64,000 bases of DNA from Lichtheimia corymbifera B2541 (taxonomy: Eukaryota > Mucoromycota > Mucoromycetes > Mucorales > Lichtheimiaceae). Position 1 is the first letter of the stretch. Every line of letters starts with the position of its first letter. Location of the stretch: contig JNEU01000734.1 of the NCBI GenBank assembly GCA_000697475.1, forward strand, positions 1 through 64,000. Direction: 5' to 3'. The notes beneath the pieces were generated by a model that was given only the letters and a program-made list of their open reading frames with translations, had not been told where the DNA came from and did no database searches. This document shows positions 1 to 8,983 of this stretch, one piece after another. The position numbers and the translations under genes were made by a program.

Positions 1-3
1 GCT

Positions 4-200
4 GGGTGAAGCGCACCTTGGGTGCAAGTTTCACAATCAACCTCGACGATCCTAGATTTCGCAATGTCACCACCAGCCAAAGTTGAAAAAAAAAATTCAA
101 GAGGTCGACCTCAAGTTCAACTTTGGCTGGTGGTGACATTCGGTGAATCTGAGAATGGCCACGACGATCGTGAAACTTGCACCCAAGGTGCGCTTCACCC
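4..200. repeat. Foldback (hairpin) repeat with perfect arms
   Basis: Positions 4-34 and 170-200 are perfect 31-bp reverse complements. Inside them, 63-87 and 116-140 are perfect 25-bp reverse complements, and the centre holds a short palindrome near 101-112 next to an A-run. The whole can fold as one long interrupted hairpin. The outer arm contains the motif caccttgggtgcaagtttca. Related motifs recur as the core of the repeat units at 510-1,440, so this looks like inverted units of the same repeat family. No coding potential is supported. Confidence 0.85.
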
Positions 201-565
201 CGCCGCGCAACTTTGTTCGATTGGAGACCCCACGTTTCATTGTAAAGTTTGGAGATACAGGCACTTTCATGTTTTTACATATGCTGTAAGCGTGATGCTA
301 TATGACAAGTGGTCTTTGTTCATTGTCAAGTAGGTAGACCCCGATGGTGCCGAAGATGCAGACGGACTTCTTTGTGCAACACAGCTCATTTGCATGATAC
401 TTGACAATGAATAAACACCACTTGTCATATAGCATCATGCTTACAGCATATGTAAAAACATGAAAGTGCCTGTATCTCTAAACTTTGCAACGAAGCGTGA
501 GATCCATCATAGAACAAAGTTGCTCATCATGATTGACAGCACCTTGTGTGCAAGTTTCATGGTTG
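170..565. repeat. Head-to-head inverted repeat, short form of the 4.8-5.5 kb palindrome
   Basis: The arm at about 170-333 is repeated in inverse orientation at about 400-565 with moderate divergence. Matching stretches include tgctgtaagcgtgatgctat on one side and its complement on the other. The spacer is about 65 bp. The same arm sequence flanks the larger palindrome at 4,800-5,526, so this is a shorter family member or deletion derivative. The outer part of each arm carries the aagttt-containing motif seen in the tandem units. No open frame here is convincing. Confidence 0.75.
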
Positions 566-1498
566 AGGGCAAAATCGGAGATGTTGGCCGTCCGTTCATT
601 GTCTCTCCCACATCAAGACTGCCCCCCTTTAAAATTATCATAATGAATCATGCGGTTTTTAAATGAATGGAATTGATCAGCATGATTCAGAGAACCTTCC
701 TACCAAGTTTCAAGTTCGAGATGCGGAATCCCAAGTTACTGCATACTAATCGACATTTCATGAATTTGGTCGACCTTCATAGTCGATTACCCATACCCTC
801 GCTTTCAAAATTTTCAAATGAAGCATGAGGTCTTTATGAGAACGAAATTGATCAGCATATCCAAGTGCACGTTGTGTGAAAGTTTCATGTTTGAGAAAGG
901 GAATCTCGAGTCATGGGGCCGTCCAACCTACAGGTATTTACGTGCGTTCATCGTCGGACGCCCCGCATCAAAGTTCTCATAATGAAGCGTATGGTTTTTA
1001 ATTGAATGGAGCTCATCAGCATGTCGAAGCCCACGGCCTGACCAAGTTTCACAATGGAAGTGGGCAACCGCGGGGGTGTGCACTATGCACCCTACTTGCA
1101 CTCCGTCCGTCCTATATTTGGACCGTCCGATTTATTGAAACATCATAGTGAAGTATACGGTTTTTAAATGAATGGAGGTGATCAGTATGTCTCAGAGAAC
1201 CTGCTTACCAAGTTTCAGATTCGAAATGGGGAATCCCAAGGTAATGCATACTAAATGACATTTCATGAATTCGGGCGGGGTACGGAATTTCCGCCCACCA
1301 TAGTAAACCCCACATTATGCCCTTCCATACAAAACTTTTAAATGAAGTGTGGGTTCTTTATTAAGACGAAGTTGATCAGCATGCCCGAATGCATCTTCTG
1401 ACCAAGTTTGAAGTCAAGGTGAGCAATCTCAATATCGTGGATCAGATTACAGTGTGCATGGATTTGCATGACAGTGCCTGGCCTATTTAATTTCCACT
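510..1498 (+). repeat. Array of degenerate ~150-195 bp repeat units, copy 1
   Basis: A motif of the form tga(t/c)cagcatg followed about 20 bp later by ccaagtttca recurs at about 675, 850, 1,014, 1,180 and 1,374. A more diverged unit lies near 525. Spacings are about 149, 175, 164, 166 and 194 bp. Units alternate between two types, one with ctcagagaacct and one with a ccaagtgcac-like core, and many are preceded by tttttaaatgaatgga. The same array with nearly the same spacing lies at 23,096-24,060. The array ends where the 3' half of the element begins, which is interrupted at 1,513 by a LINE. No protein-coding function is supported. Confidence 0.75.
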
Positions 1499-1512
1499 TC
1501 TTCCACTCTCAG
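1499..1512. repeat. Target-site duplication, left copy
   Basis: The 14-bp sequence tcttccactctcag is repeated exactly at 3,754-3,767, bracketing the LINE. The uninterrupted repeat copy at 24,120-24,180 has a single similar stretch here, which supports an insertion. Confidence 0.85.
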
Positions 1513-3753
1513 TTGAAAAGTTATATTTTTTTATTTGGGCACTAAATGACCTTATCCTTTGGGCATGTGGTCGACCCATTAGCAAAACGAATGCATACAA
1601 TGAAAGAGATTTGATAGAGTATGAGTGCATGGTGCTTTAAAAAACCTCAATGAGGAAAAAGTCAACCTGCAAGTAAGAAAAGTAGAAAAAGGAAAAAGAG
1701 AAATAAATGTTCCAAAGGGTAAGGAAGGAATCGTACCAAAAGGTGTGGGTGTCAATGTAAAAGTGATGAGTGCTAAATTATGCTGTGTCGAGTTGAGCAC
1801 GGGCCTCTTGTTCTACGTGAGCGAGGTAATCATCCAGAGCTTGAATTGGTATATCTTCTTCGTCAAAGTCTGCTGAACCAGGATGACTGAGAAAGTCCAC
1901 TTTCCGTAGATACTTGAGCAGTGCCATCCATAGGGTTCGCCAATATGGTCGTTGTAAAGTGGTTGCTTTCCTTGGCAATGAATTCATAACTGCATCCACG
2001 AGATGAAGGTCCCCAGGATCCCGAGCAAAGGCAAGGCGTAATGTTTGTATCTCAGCTTGTATCATGGGACAAGGCAGAAAATGCTTGCGATCAGCCTTGT
2101 TCATTGTATTGCAGCGACATGACTTGAGGGGGTATGATGGCAGCCAAAACATGCGCCAATGTATTAGGCGGTGGTGATCTCGATTTGATACGGGCAAATA
2201 TAAAACCGGATCAATCATGCGCATTGGTCGGAGGGCCCTGATTGTTGAGAAACGAGTACGTCGTGATGATAGTTCCATGTCGCGATGTTGTTTGATAGTC
2301 AACGTCACAGGGTGTTTGGGTCGTTCAGCCACCGGACTAGTTATAAAGCCTTTCCACGTTTTAAACAAGGGGTTCTTGTTTGCTAGTCTTCGCCAGAACT
2401 GAAAAGCTCCCCGTCGTTGTAGCCAATTCATAATCACCGAACGCAACATTGTCGTTGGAGATAGTACCAGAGCGCGTGTGGTAAACTTGAGCTGGAGAAT
2501 ACGTGCACGAAGTGTCATTGACGGCAGGTCTGCTAACACTTGCGGTACAATTGTAGCCAAACGTCGATCGGTGGTGCAGTTCATGGCAAGCTTGATGCAA
2601 CTATTTTGCGCTCGTTGAAGGACATCATGTTCATTAGAGGAAAATGGGACAATGGCCAAACCATACTCCAGGACTGGTCTCACGAAAGTTCGATATGCAC
2701 GAAGGGCTTGCCACCAACCCAAACCGTATCGATGGATACCCATTTGTTGAAGTGTTGCCATGGCACCTGTAGCCTTGCTTGAGCGGTCTTGTAATAACTG
2801 GTGCTTATGAATACCCTCCGTGTGGAATGGAATACCAAGATAAGTGAAGGTGGTAACATTTTCAATAGGCTCGTTGTAGAGCTGAAGGTTGAGATGGGGT
2901 GGTGCATTGATGGTCTTGCATTTTCCTGGATGCCAACGATATCCTGCTTCTAGTGAATGTCTCTCCGCTGCCGCCAAAAGTGTCACCATATCCTCTGCTG
3001 AACCAAGAATGGCTACATCATCTGCGTACAATAATGCATTCAGCAATAAGTGGGATGTATCCGGTCTTCGTGGTGGGCGTCCTCTTCGGAATAGTTGGTC
3101 ATAGACAAGATCAGGACAATTTGCTTCGGTAAGTGAATCTTGAGGAGTGTATTGTATGATGAGTGGTCGGCTAATGTGCGTATCGTCTAGGCGTAGATGT
3201 TGCGGAAAGGTGTTGATGAAGATAGCATATAGCAACGGGCTGATGATAGAACCTTGAAGGACTCCTCTTTTTGGTCGAATAAAGCGAGATTGAAAATTGT
3301 TGAGAATCACCGCGATGTGGACATCTTCGAACATGTGTTGACATAGGAGGTAAAGACGATGGGGGAGATGTTGGTGGAGGTATTGCCAGATGATGGATCG
3401 ATCCACAGAGTCGTAAGCGGATTTGATGTCCAAAAACGCCACTATAGGCCATTCCTCGTAAATTTGGTGGTAACGATGCATAAGTGTGTGTAATACAAAT
3501 GCTTGGTCTAATGCACCACGACTGGTACGAAAACCTCCTTGGGCAATGTCAAGTGCTGGGATAGAGCTTAATAATTGCGGCAACATGGTTCGTTCGAGGA
3601 TCTTGCGGAATAGTGACGTTAGACTGATCGGCCTGTAGTTGCTTGGAAGTGTGGGATCGCCTTTCTTGAAGATGGGGACAACTTGCGCTATCCGCCAATC
3701 TTTAGGTGTCCATGACCACAGCCAACACAGCGTGAAGAAGGAGGCAAGCAGGG
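1513..3753 (-). mobile_element. 5'-truncated non-LTR retrotransposon (LINE)
   Basis: This 2.24 kb insertion on the minus strand is bounded by a perfect 14-bp target-site duplication. It interrupts a copy of the local repeat family: the sequence resumes at 3,768 exactly where it stopped at 1,512. It contains most of an ORF2-type reverse transcriptase but no endonuclease domain. The break lies upstream of the reverse-transcriptase domain, as expected from aborted target-primed reverse transcription. The 3' end (low-coordinate side) is A-rich on the element strand but has no long poly(A). An intact coding frame through the reverse transcriptase suggests a fairly recent insertion. It cannot move on its own because the N-terminal part is missing. 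Confidence 0.9.
1778..3753 (-). CDS. Reverse transcriptase, C-terminal part of LINE ORF2 (5' truncated)
   Basis: The open frame runs uninterrupted from the truncation point to a stop at 1,778. It encodes the reverse-transcriptase domain and C-terminal region of an L1-like non-LTR element. In order it shows an N-terminal block with NYRPISL, the A motif FLDIKSAYDSVDR, the B motif GVLQGSIISPLLY, the catalytic C motif YADD, and TYLGIPF. A C-terminal Cys/His cluster (CRC, then a histidine, then LPC) resembles the terminal zinc knuckle of L1/Tx1-like elements. The first methionine is at 3,586, but conserved sequence extends upstream to the break, so that methionine is not the original start. The frame has no internal stop, unlike most fossil copies. 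Endonuclease and ORF1 are absent. Confidence 0.9.
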
Positions 3754-3767
3754 TCTTCCACTCTCAG
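3754..3767. repeat. Target-site duplication, right copy
   Basis: Exact second copy of tcttccactctcag (see 1,499-1,512). It marks the 5' (truncated) edge of the minus-strand LINE. Beyond it the host repeat continues. Confidence 0.85.
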
Positions 3768-4770
3768 CTTCTTCCCTTTTTCTCCCATTCCCAACTGTTG
3801 CCCCATTCAAGTACAACCACCACCGGTGAACGATTGTGCTGCTTCAACTCATCACGTCAATCCTACACTTGCATTGATCCGAAAGCCTTTGACTGAATGG
3901 CGTGTCTATGGCGCGTCTACACAGCCTTCTTTTCACTCTGCTTCAACACGTACCTTCCTTGACACCTCGCCTTCTCTTGTACACTCTTCTGCCACAACCA
4001 ATCGTAACAGCATTCATTCCAGCAGTTGGCATTAGCAAAGTCTTACTCCATTGTTTCGAACAGCGTTCACAGCCTTGTCACTCTACTAAATCACACGCTC
4101 TTGCACACTCCTATGCCGCGGCCAAACCCAGCAGTTGTTGCTATTATCAAGGTCATTACTCCATTGTCACAAGTTATTTACAGCAACTTACTTTGGTACA
4201 TACGGATCCCTATGGATGATACTATATCAGCCATCAACTACTACTGCGCAGTACAAGCATTCTTCACCTGGTTGGGCTGCGATGGAAAGAGATACACGAA
4301 CAGCCGAATGGAAAAGGAAATGACCACAAGGCTCTTGCGACCAAGATATTGGATGTGCAATGGTTATGGATGGGCGGATACCGTCAAGTACAGTGATGAG
4401 TTATCCTGGAATACGATTTGGTACTTGGAATGCTGTCAGCAGGAGCTATGGATCACATCAAGTGGATACGGCTGAGGATGATGATGGATAATATGGGATT
4501 GCGAGTGGACGTTTATCTTTGACGAAGGATGGTTGATCACTGCGGATGCAAACGGAATACTCAAGTCAATGCTTGCAGTTGCTATTTTACAATCATGGAT
4601 CAAGAATGCTTATGACGGTAGCAACTAAGAATAGAATGACACAGTTATCCCTCATGACTCTATGTAGACCACCCATATATTATTCAATTTGCAATGCTAT
4701 TCCTTTACTTACTACTTGATAAACATCCTATCTACCATATGCTATTCTTCGACATATTTCATTGAATGAA
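3768..4770 (+). repeat. 3' half of dispersed repeat, copy 1
   Basis: This continues the repeat element interrupted by the LINE. It is colinear with 24,130-25,160 and 21,590-22,560. Shared landmarks are a pyrimidine-rich start ending in caactgttgcccc, a ccattagcaaggcctttac-like motif that occurs twice, a region with cagccgaatgg-like sequence, and an end near ggattcaac in the other copies. The copy is cut by the palindrome beginning near 4,771. Open frames in it are not conserved between copies, so it is treated as non-coding repeat. Whether it is a transposon body or a duplicated gene remnant cannot be told by eye. Confidence 0.65.
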
Positions 4771-4799
4771 TACCCCACGTTTCATTGTGAAGTTTAGAG

Positions 4800-5526
4800 A
4801 TACAGGTACCTTTATGTTTTGCATATGCTGTAAGCGTGATGCCATAATGCGAAGTGGTCTTTGTTCATTGGCAAGTAGGTAGAACCTAAGAGAGCCAAAG
4901 ATGCAGAGGGACGTGTTTATGTAGCACATCTTTTGGGCTGAATAGAAAGGACGTGTGCATGATAGTTAATAGACGATTCAATAACGGTCATACATTGACA
5001 GCTAACAGGCACCTTTTCCCATTCCTAGCTTTTGCCCAATCCACTCGATAGAAATGATGCGCCTGCTCCAGTCGAGCATTTCTGTGATTTGATTATCGTG
5101 ATCCGAGCCAATTTGGCTGAGTTACGCTTAAATAAAGAGACATCAGTTGAGGTAGATAGTGCATACTGCATGTATGGGCTGATATGCTCTTTGTTTGAGC
5201 GTAACTCGGTCAAATCAGCTCGGATCAAGAAAGTTCAATGATGGAGATGAATGTCTGGAGCAGGCGCATCATTTCATTAAGTGGATTGGGCAAAAACTGG
5301 GAATAGGGAAAGGTGCATGTTAGCTGCCAATTGTGAGCTGTTACTGAATCGTGCATAAAGTATCATACATTGGCCCTTCCTGTTCACACCAAACAGACGT
5401 GCTACAAAAACACGCCCCTCTGCGTCTTTAGCTATATCAGGGTCTAGCTACTTTACAATCAACAAATACCATCTTTCATATAGCATCACGCTTACAGCTT
5501 ATGCAAAACATAAAGGTGCCTGTATG
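4800..5526. repeat. Large imperfect palindrome (foldback element)
   Basis: The sequence is symmetrical about position 5,163. Paired blocks include 4,800-4,880 with 5,445-5,526; about 4,985-5,020 with 5,300-5,340; 5,031-5,070 with 5,255-5,294; and about 5,100-5,140 with 5,185-5,225. Because of the symmetry both strands encode near-identical short peptides (IRANLAELR on plus, IRADLTELR on minus). The arms are about 360 bp and moderately diverged. The outer arms match those of the shorter inverted repeat at 231-500. The left arm extends further out (cacgtttcattg) than the right, which looks truncated. Confidence 0.8.
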
Positions 5527-6553
5527 ATTTATTGAATGCAGGTAGGATACTCAGGTACGAATGTATCTATGGAAGTGTACAAGCAGTGGAAATGATCATC
5601 ACCAACGATTGATGGCTGCTTCATCAACACCGAATCCAGATGACTAGCGTTCGTTGCATACTTTTGTGCCAAGGTTGGTTTATAATGAGAATTCTTGCAT
5701 CGTTCTTATTACAATCGAGAACGCAATATCCACCAAGTAAAGGATTTTGTTGTCCAATCCTGATATACCCACGCTATTATTGTATATGATCAGCTTCGTT
5801 CTATCTTTTCTTTTCTGCAATTGCAACTTACTCAAATCCTTCTTTTAATTGGTCTCATTATTCTCTTTTGCTTGCGTTTTCTGCCACTAGTTTTCTTGCG
5901 ATGGCTTGAAGCGAAAGGGATCGACATAGTGCTTTAAAGGGCGGCAATAGAACTGGGCTCGGTGGGATCATCAAGGACAAAGCATGGCTGAAAGAGGGAA
6001 GCCGTTATGTCACCCCCATGTAGGTTATAGTGTGCCACCTTATCCAACTTTGCACATGTATCTCTGGAGGCAACTAAAACGAAAAAGGATATGAGTATAA
6101 ACTTCATCCATCAGGATGATTAGAACTTACCTTAAACAAAGGAGGAACCGAATATCGCAATGATAACAATGAGACTGTGAGCAGAAGGATAACAATGAAC
6201 ACTATTAAACACCACGGATATTAGCGCATGCTCCCAAAAAGTGTTATGCACCATGCCATACTCACATCAACTTGGGCTTTAAAGGTGTCAACAATCAAAA
6301 GATGATATGGTGGAAAGAAAGAGACGTGTGGGAGTGAAACGACGGACGACAACATTCATCTTCATATTTGCACGGTGGGCGTGAATATTTCTGTGATCAC
6401 GAAGAATAGCAGGAAATGGTGATGAGCTGATCGATTGTTGGGCGACTTGACAAAGAGTCCTGTGTGATTGATTGTCGACGAATAGATCAGGATCTGAGAT
6501 AAGCAAGGTGGCAATATCTGTCATAATGCATCTGCTATCACAAACCACTTTCA
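5527..6553. other. Stretch without an assignable gene; scattered coding-like relics
   Basis: No complete gene is recognised. On the plus strand, about 5,761-5,936 is open for some 57 codons and encodes a hydrophobic segment (LLLIGLIILF) ending WLEAKGIDIVL, but a stop precedes it and no start is visible. The minus-strand frame at 6,288-6,593 is open for 101 codons without recognisable features. The segment 6,150-6,330 is homologous to 25,185-25,370 and is listed separately. The stretch is best read as decayed sequence between the repeat cluster and GON7. Confidence 0.4.
6150..6330 (-). repeat. Segment homologous to 25,185-25,370 (possible gene-end relic)
   Basis: Both segments share the order aggataacaatga, then tactcacatcaa, then gggct, aaaggt and tcaacaatc, with matching spacing. 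On the minus strand each reads as a short peptide (IVDTFKAQVD here, IVDTFVAHID in the other) followed at once by a donor-like gtgagtat. About 60-70 bp further on each has hydrophobic coding potential of the FIVIL type. This suggests a duplicated gene 3' end with an intron, but the reading phase across the intron does not fit cleanly, so both may be relics. The duplication follows the repeat element in both places. Confidence 0.45.
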
Positions 6554-6796
6554 GTGGTAGAAGGATGTGTGCGCGAGTTTGTCGCTTCAGCAAAGTTGAA
6601 AGTCGTTGGCATCTTAATCGATATTATGGCTTGGGGAACACGCACTGTATACGGAAATCCGATTGTTGCCATGGGATACCACACTGCAGCGTTGCATGAT
6701 TCACGAACACATGTATTAGATGGATACGGTGGTAAAGATGGCTTTGATGATGCACATATTCTCGAACTTAATGCTGCCACTGATAACAAGCTTTAA
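6554..6796 (+). CDS. Uncharacterised C-terminal coding exon
   Basis: An 80-codon open frame follows an acceptor-like site (ccactttcag) and ends at TAA 6,796. The peptide is compositionally protein-like, with blocks such as LKVVGILIDIMAW, NPIVAMGYHTAAL and DGYGGKDGFDDAHIL. No family is recognised. No in-frame ATG lies at the start and no convincing upstream exon was found, so the gene is either truncated by the repeats to its left or has small exons I could not place. It converges on GON7, which ends 79 bp away on the other strand. Confidence 0.35.
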   Translation: MVEGCVREFVASAKLKVVGILIDIMAWGTRTVYGNPIVAMGYHTAALHDSRTHVLDGYGGKDGFDDAHILELNAATDNKL

Positions 6797-6875
6797 CATA
6801 TAAACATGACTTTTGTCTCTTTAATGCGTGTTGTGGTGGATATGAAATGGGTAATCTGATAATGACTGGATCGAC

Positions 6876-7193
6876 TCAAACAGTCTTTTGCTTCTTATTG
6901 TTGGTGGTAACGGGTGCATCAGGTCGACGTTGTAAGGCATCCGCACCAGTATCCTCGTCGTCACCTTGCTCTTCATCGTGCTCTTCCTCATCCTGCGCTA
7001 GATCGGTGGCAGGCTCGTTGTCGGCGGCCATGCGTTCTGTCAAATATTGATTCAAGTTGTCTTGCATGCTCTTGATCGCATCCGTCAGCTGCTGGAGTTG
7101 TGTCTTGTCGCCATTGGAGTCTGTTGACACTGGGACGTTCCACGATTTGTTTTCGGAGGGAGAGGTGTACGATGTAGTAATAGCCAAAGTCAT
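6876..7193 (-). CDS. GON7: EKC/KEOPS complex subunit Gon7
   Basis: A single exon encodes 105 aa. The N-terminus has the SYTSPS motif typical of Gon7. The middle (about residues 31-55) is a predicted helix, LQQLTDAIKSMQDNLNQYL followed by TERM, which matches the QL..L..LQ.dIN.fLT.rM pattern of the fungal Gon7 family. The rest is acidic and disordered (DEEEHDEEQGDDED) with a basic end. Gon7 is a small accessory subunit of the KEOPS complex (Kae1, Bud32, Cgi121, Pcc1), which makes the t6A modification of tRNA in the cytosol and acts at telomeres. Length agrees with the family (about 100-125 aa). The family is short and weakly conserved, so the call rests on these two motifs. Confidence 0.7.
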   Translation of the reverse strand: MTLAITTSYTSPSENKSWNVPVSTDSNGDKTQLQQLTDAIKSMQDNLNQYLTERMAADNEPATDLAQDEEEHDEEQGDDEDTGADALQRRPDAPVTTNNKKQKTV

Positions 7194-8983
7194 AATGTTA
7201 TCAAGCTGAGATAAACAAGTGCAAGAGCACCTTCACCCGACCCTGTGGGCTATGTGAATGAAATCAGCGCTCATCCAGCATAAACGTCAATGTGAGAATA
7301 CCCAAAGTTGTCATTATCAACCGTTTCTTAGGAAAATGTCCTTTAAGGTACGCTGTACACCATGGATACGTAGTAGCCTAGAAAGATAGAAGGGTTAAAA
7401 CAGGAGAATGCTGAACATACATGAATACCAAGCAATTGTACTTTGGACTCAAGCAGAATAAAACCTCGATATTCAATCACATGCAAACATAGCAACAACA
7501 GCGATTCACGTGTCATCCTGTTATCAATAGCAATGAGCTTGCAGCAATTGATCATACACGTAATAAATGATGACCCTGCAGAAAGCAACAGTAGTAATAT
7601 CTCTATACCTACTTGTTCGAGGAGAAGGGAAAAACAACAGGCACGTGTTTGCGACAAAAAGTCATCATCACGTCACTGTAGACCAGATGTATGGCACTGA
7701 AGCACGTCATGCAACCGATCTTTTTTGTTGGTCTCAGGGGCGGGGGAAGAGGGGCAAGGACTCATCTTCCATACAATGGAGAGCACATGTTTAGAAGCGC
7801 GTGCAGTCAACCTCCAATGTGATGTAGACCCCTTCATGTTCTATCCCCTGATTGCTTACCTCCTCTTTTTCTTCCTCCTCAACCTTACATCATCCACCCA
7901 TCGGCGCATTGACCACATGCAAAGGCGTGGATAAGGGAAAACACGCCTAAGGGGATCGGTAACTAAACCAAGAGAGAGAAGCAATGCACGCGATGATTGA
8001 TCTTTTCAGGTTAGAACGTGGTACCATTTACACAACAACCACCACAGCTGTTGCATAAAGGTCATCGGAACAAGACAGCATGAGATATCCCTATACGTAG
8101 CATCATTCATACATCCCCTTCCCTCATCCTTGCTCGCGTAAAAATGATGATGATGATGGTGAAAGGTATGGCAATGTCATGTATTATTTTGATGATCGAT
8201 GGATTGAGCCAACAAGTCGTGCTTGTGCACGGACTCGTGCCTAGTATTGCTAAAGTTTAACATGATCGAACACACAGGCCAGCAAGCATTATGCTTAATG
8301 CCTCCGTGTTTGGGCATCACCCTGACAGGCATCAGGTGTGCCAAATCGACATGGATTATATCTATATAGTCGAGAGTACCAGAATCATGATGGATCAACC
8401 GCACTGCTGCATGCATTAATCTATCAGCTGCATATGCACATACATATCCCTGCTTTGTTTTTTCTCAATAGCATCGGACGTTTATGAACCATCTGTGAAA
8501 GATGCAACTTTGTTACCCAGAAGTATACCCAACTACAGGTCTATTAGCCATTTTTTATTTGTTATATGTATATATAATTGTCCTTTTTTGGGTTCATAAC
8601 TATAAATGCCAACCTTGCCAGACCTCCTAACGCTGTGTGTATGTGTGTGTGAGGGTGTGTGTAAATAACGAGTAATCGGTGATGAGCACGAATTCAAAAG
8701 GGAGAAAAGTTTTTACAATGCAAAAGTAAAAGAAAGCTTAAAGAGAAAGAGAAAAATATTGCATGAAGTGCATAAAGCAATAGGAGAATCAAGTATGGAA
8801 TGCGTGATATGGGCAATAATAAGGTTTTGAATGTGTGTTGTGTGGGTGTTTGATGAATAATGCACGTATGATTAGAAAGGCGTGTGAGAAAGTGTATGGA
8901 AAAGATGGAAGATGGAAGAGAACAACAAGATAAAGGCACAATGATAGCATTGTGTTATGGGTAATAACGTCGTCGCAGTTGTC
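7194..8983. other. Intergenic, between the GON7 start and the WOPR gene end
   Basis: This contains the GON7 promoter side and the likely 3' UTR of the WOPR gene. Short open frames up to about 100 codons occur on both strands but lack recognisable motifs. A (gt)n run lies near 8,635-8,662. No gene, RNA gene or ordered repeat was recognised. Confidence 0.5.

Noticed and set aside
22..333. 103-codon open frame at the window start
   Set aside because: It runs through the nested inverted repeats, has no recognisable composition or motif, and is explained by the repeat structure.
5025..5241. Pair of similar peptides on opposite strands, considered as small genes
   Set aside because: The mirrored peptides follow directly from the palindrome. 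There is no independent evidence of coding.
4759..5538. attgaatg on both sides of the large palindrome as a target-site duplication
   Set aside because: Only 8 AT-rich bases, and the right arm of the element is truncated there, so the match may be chance.
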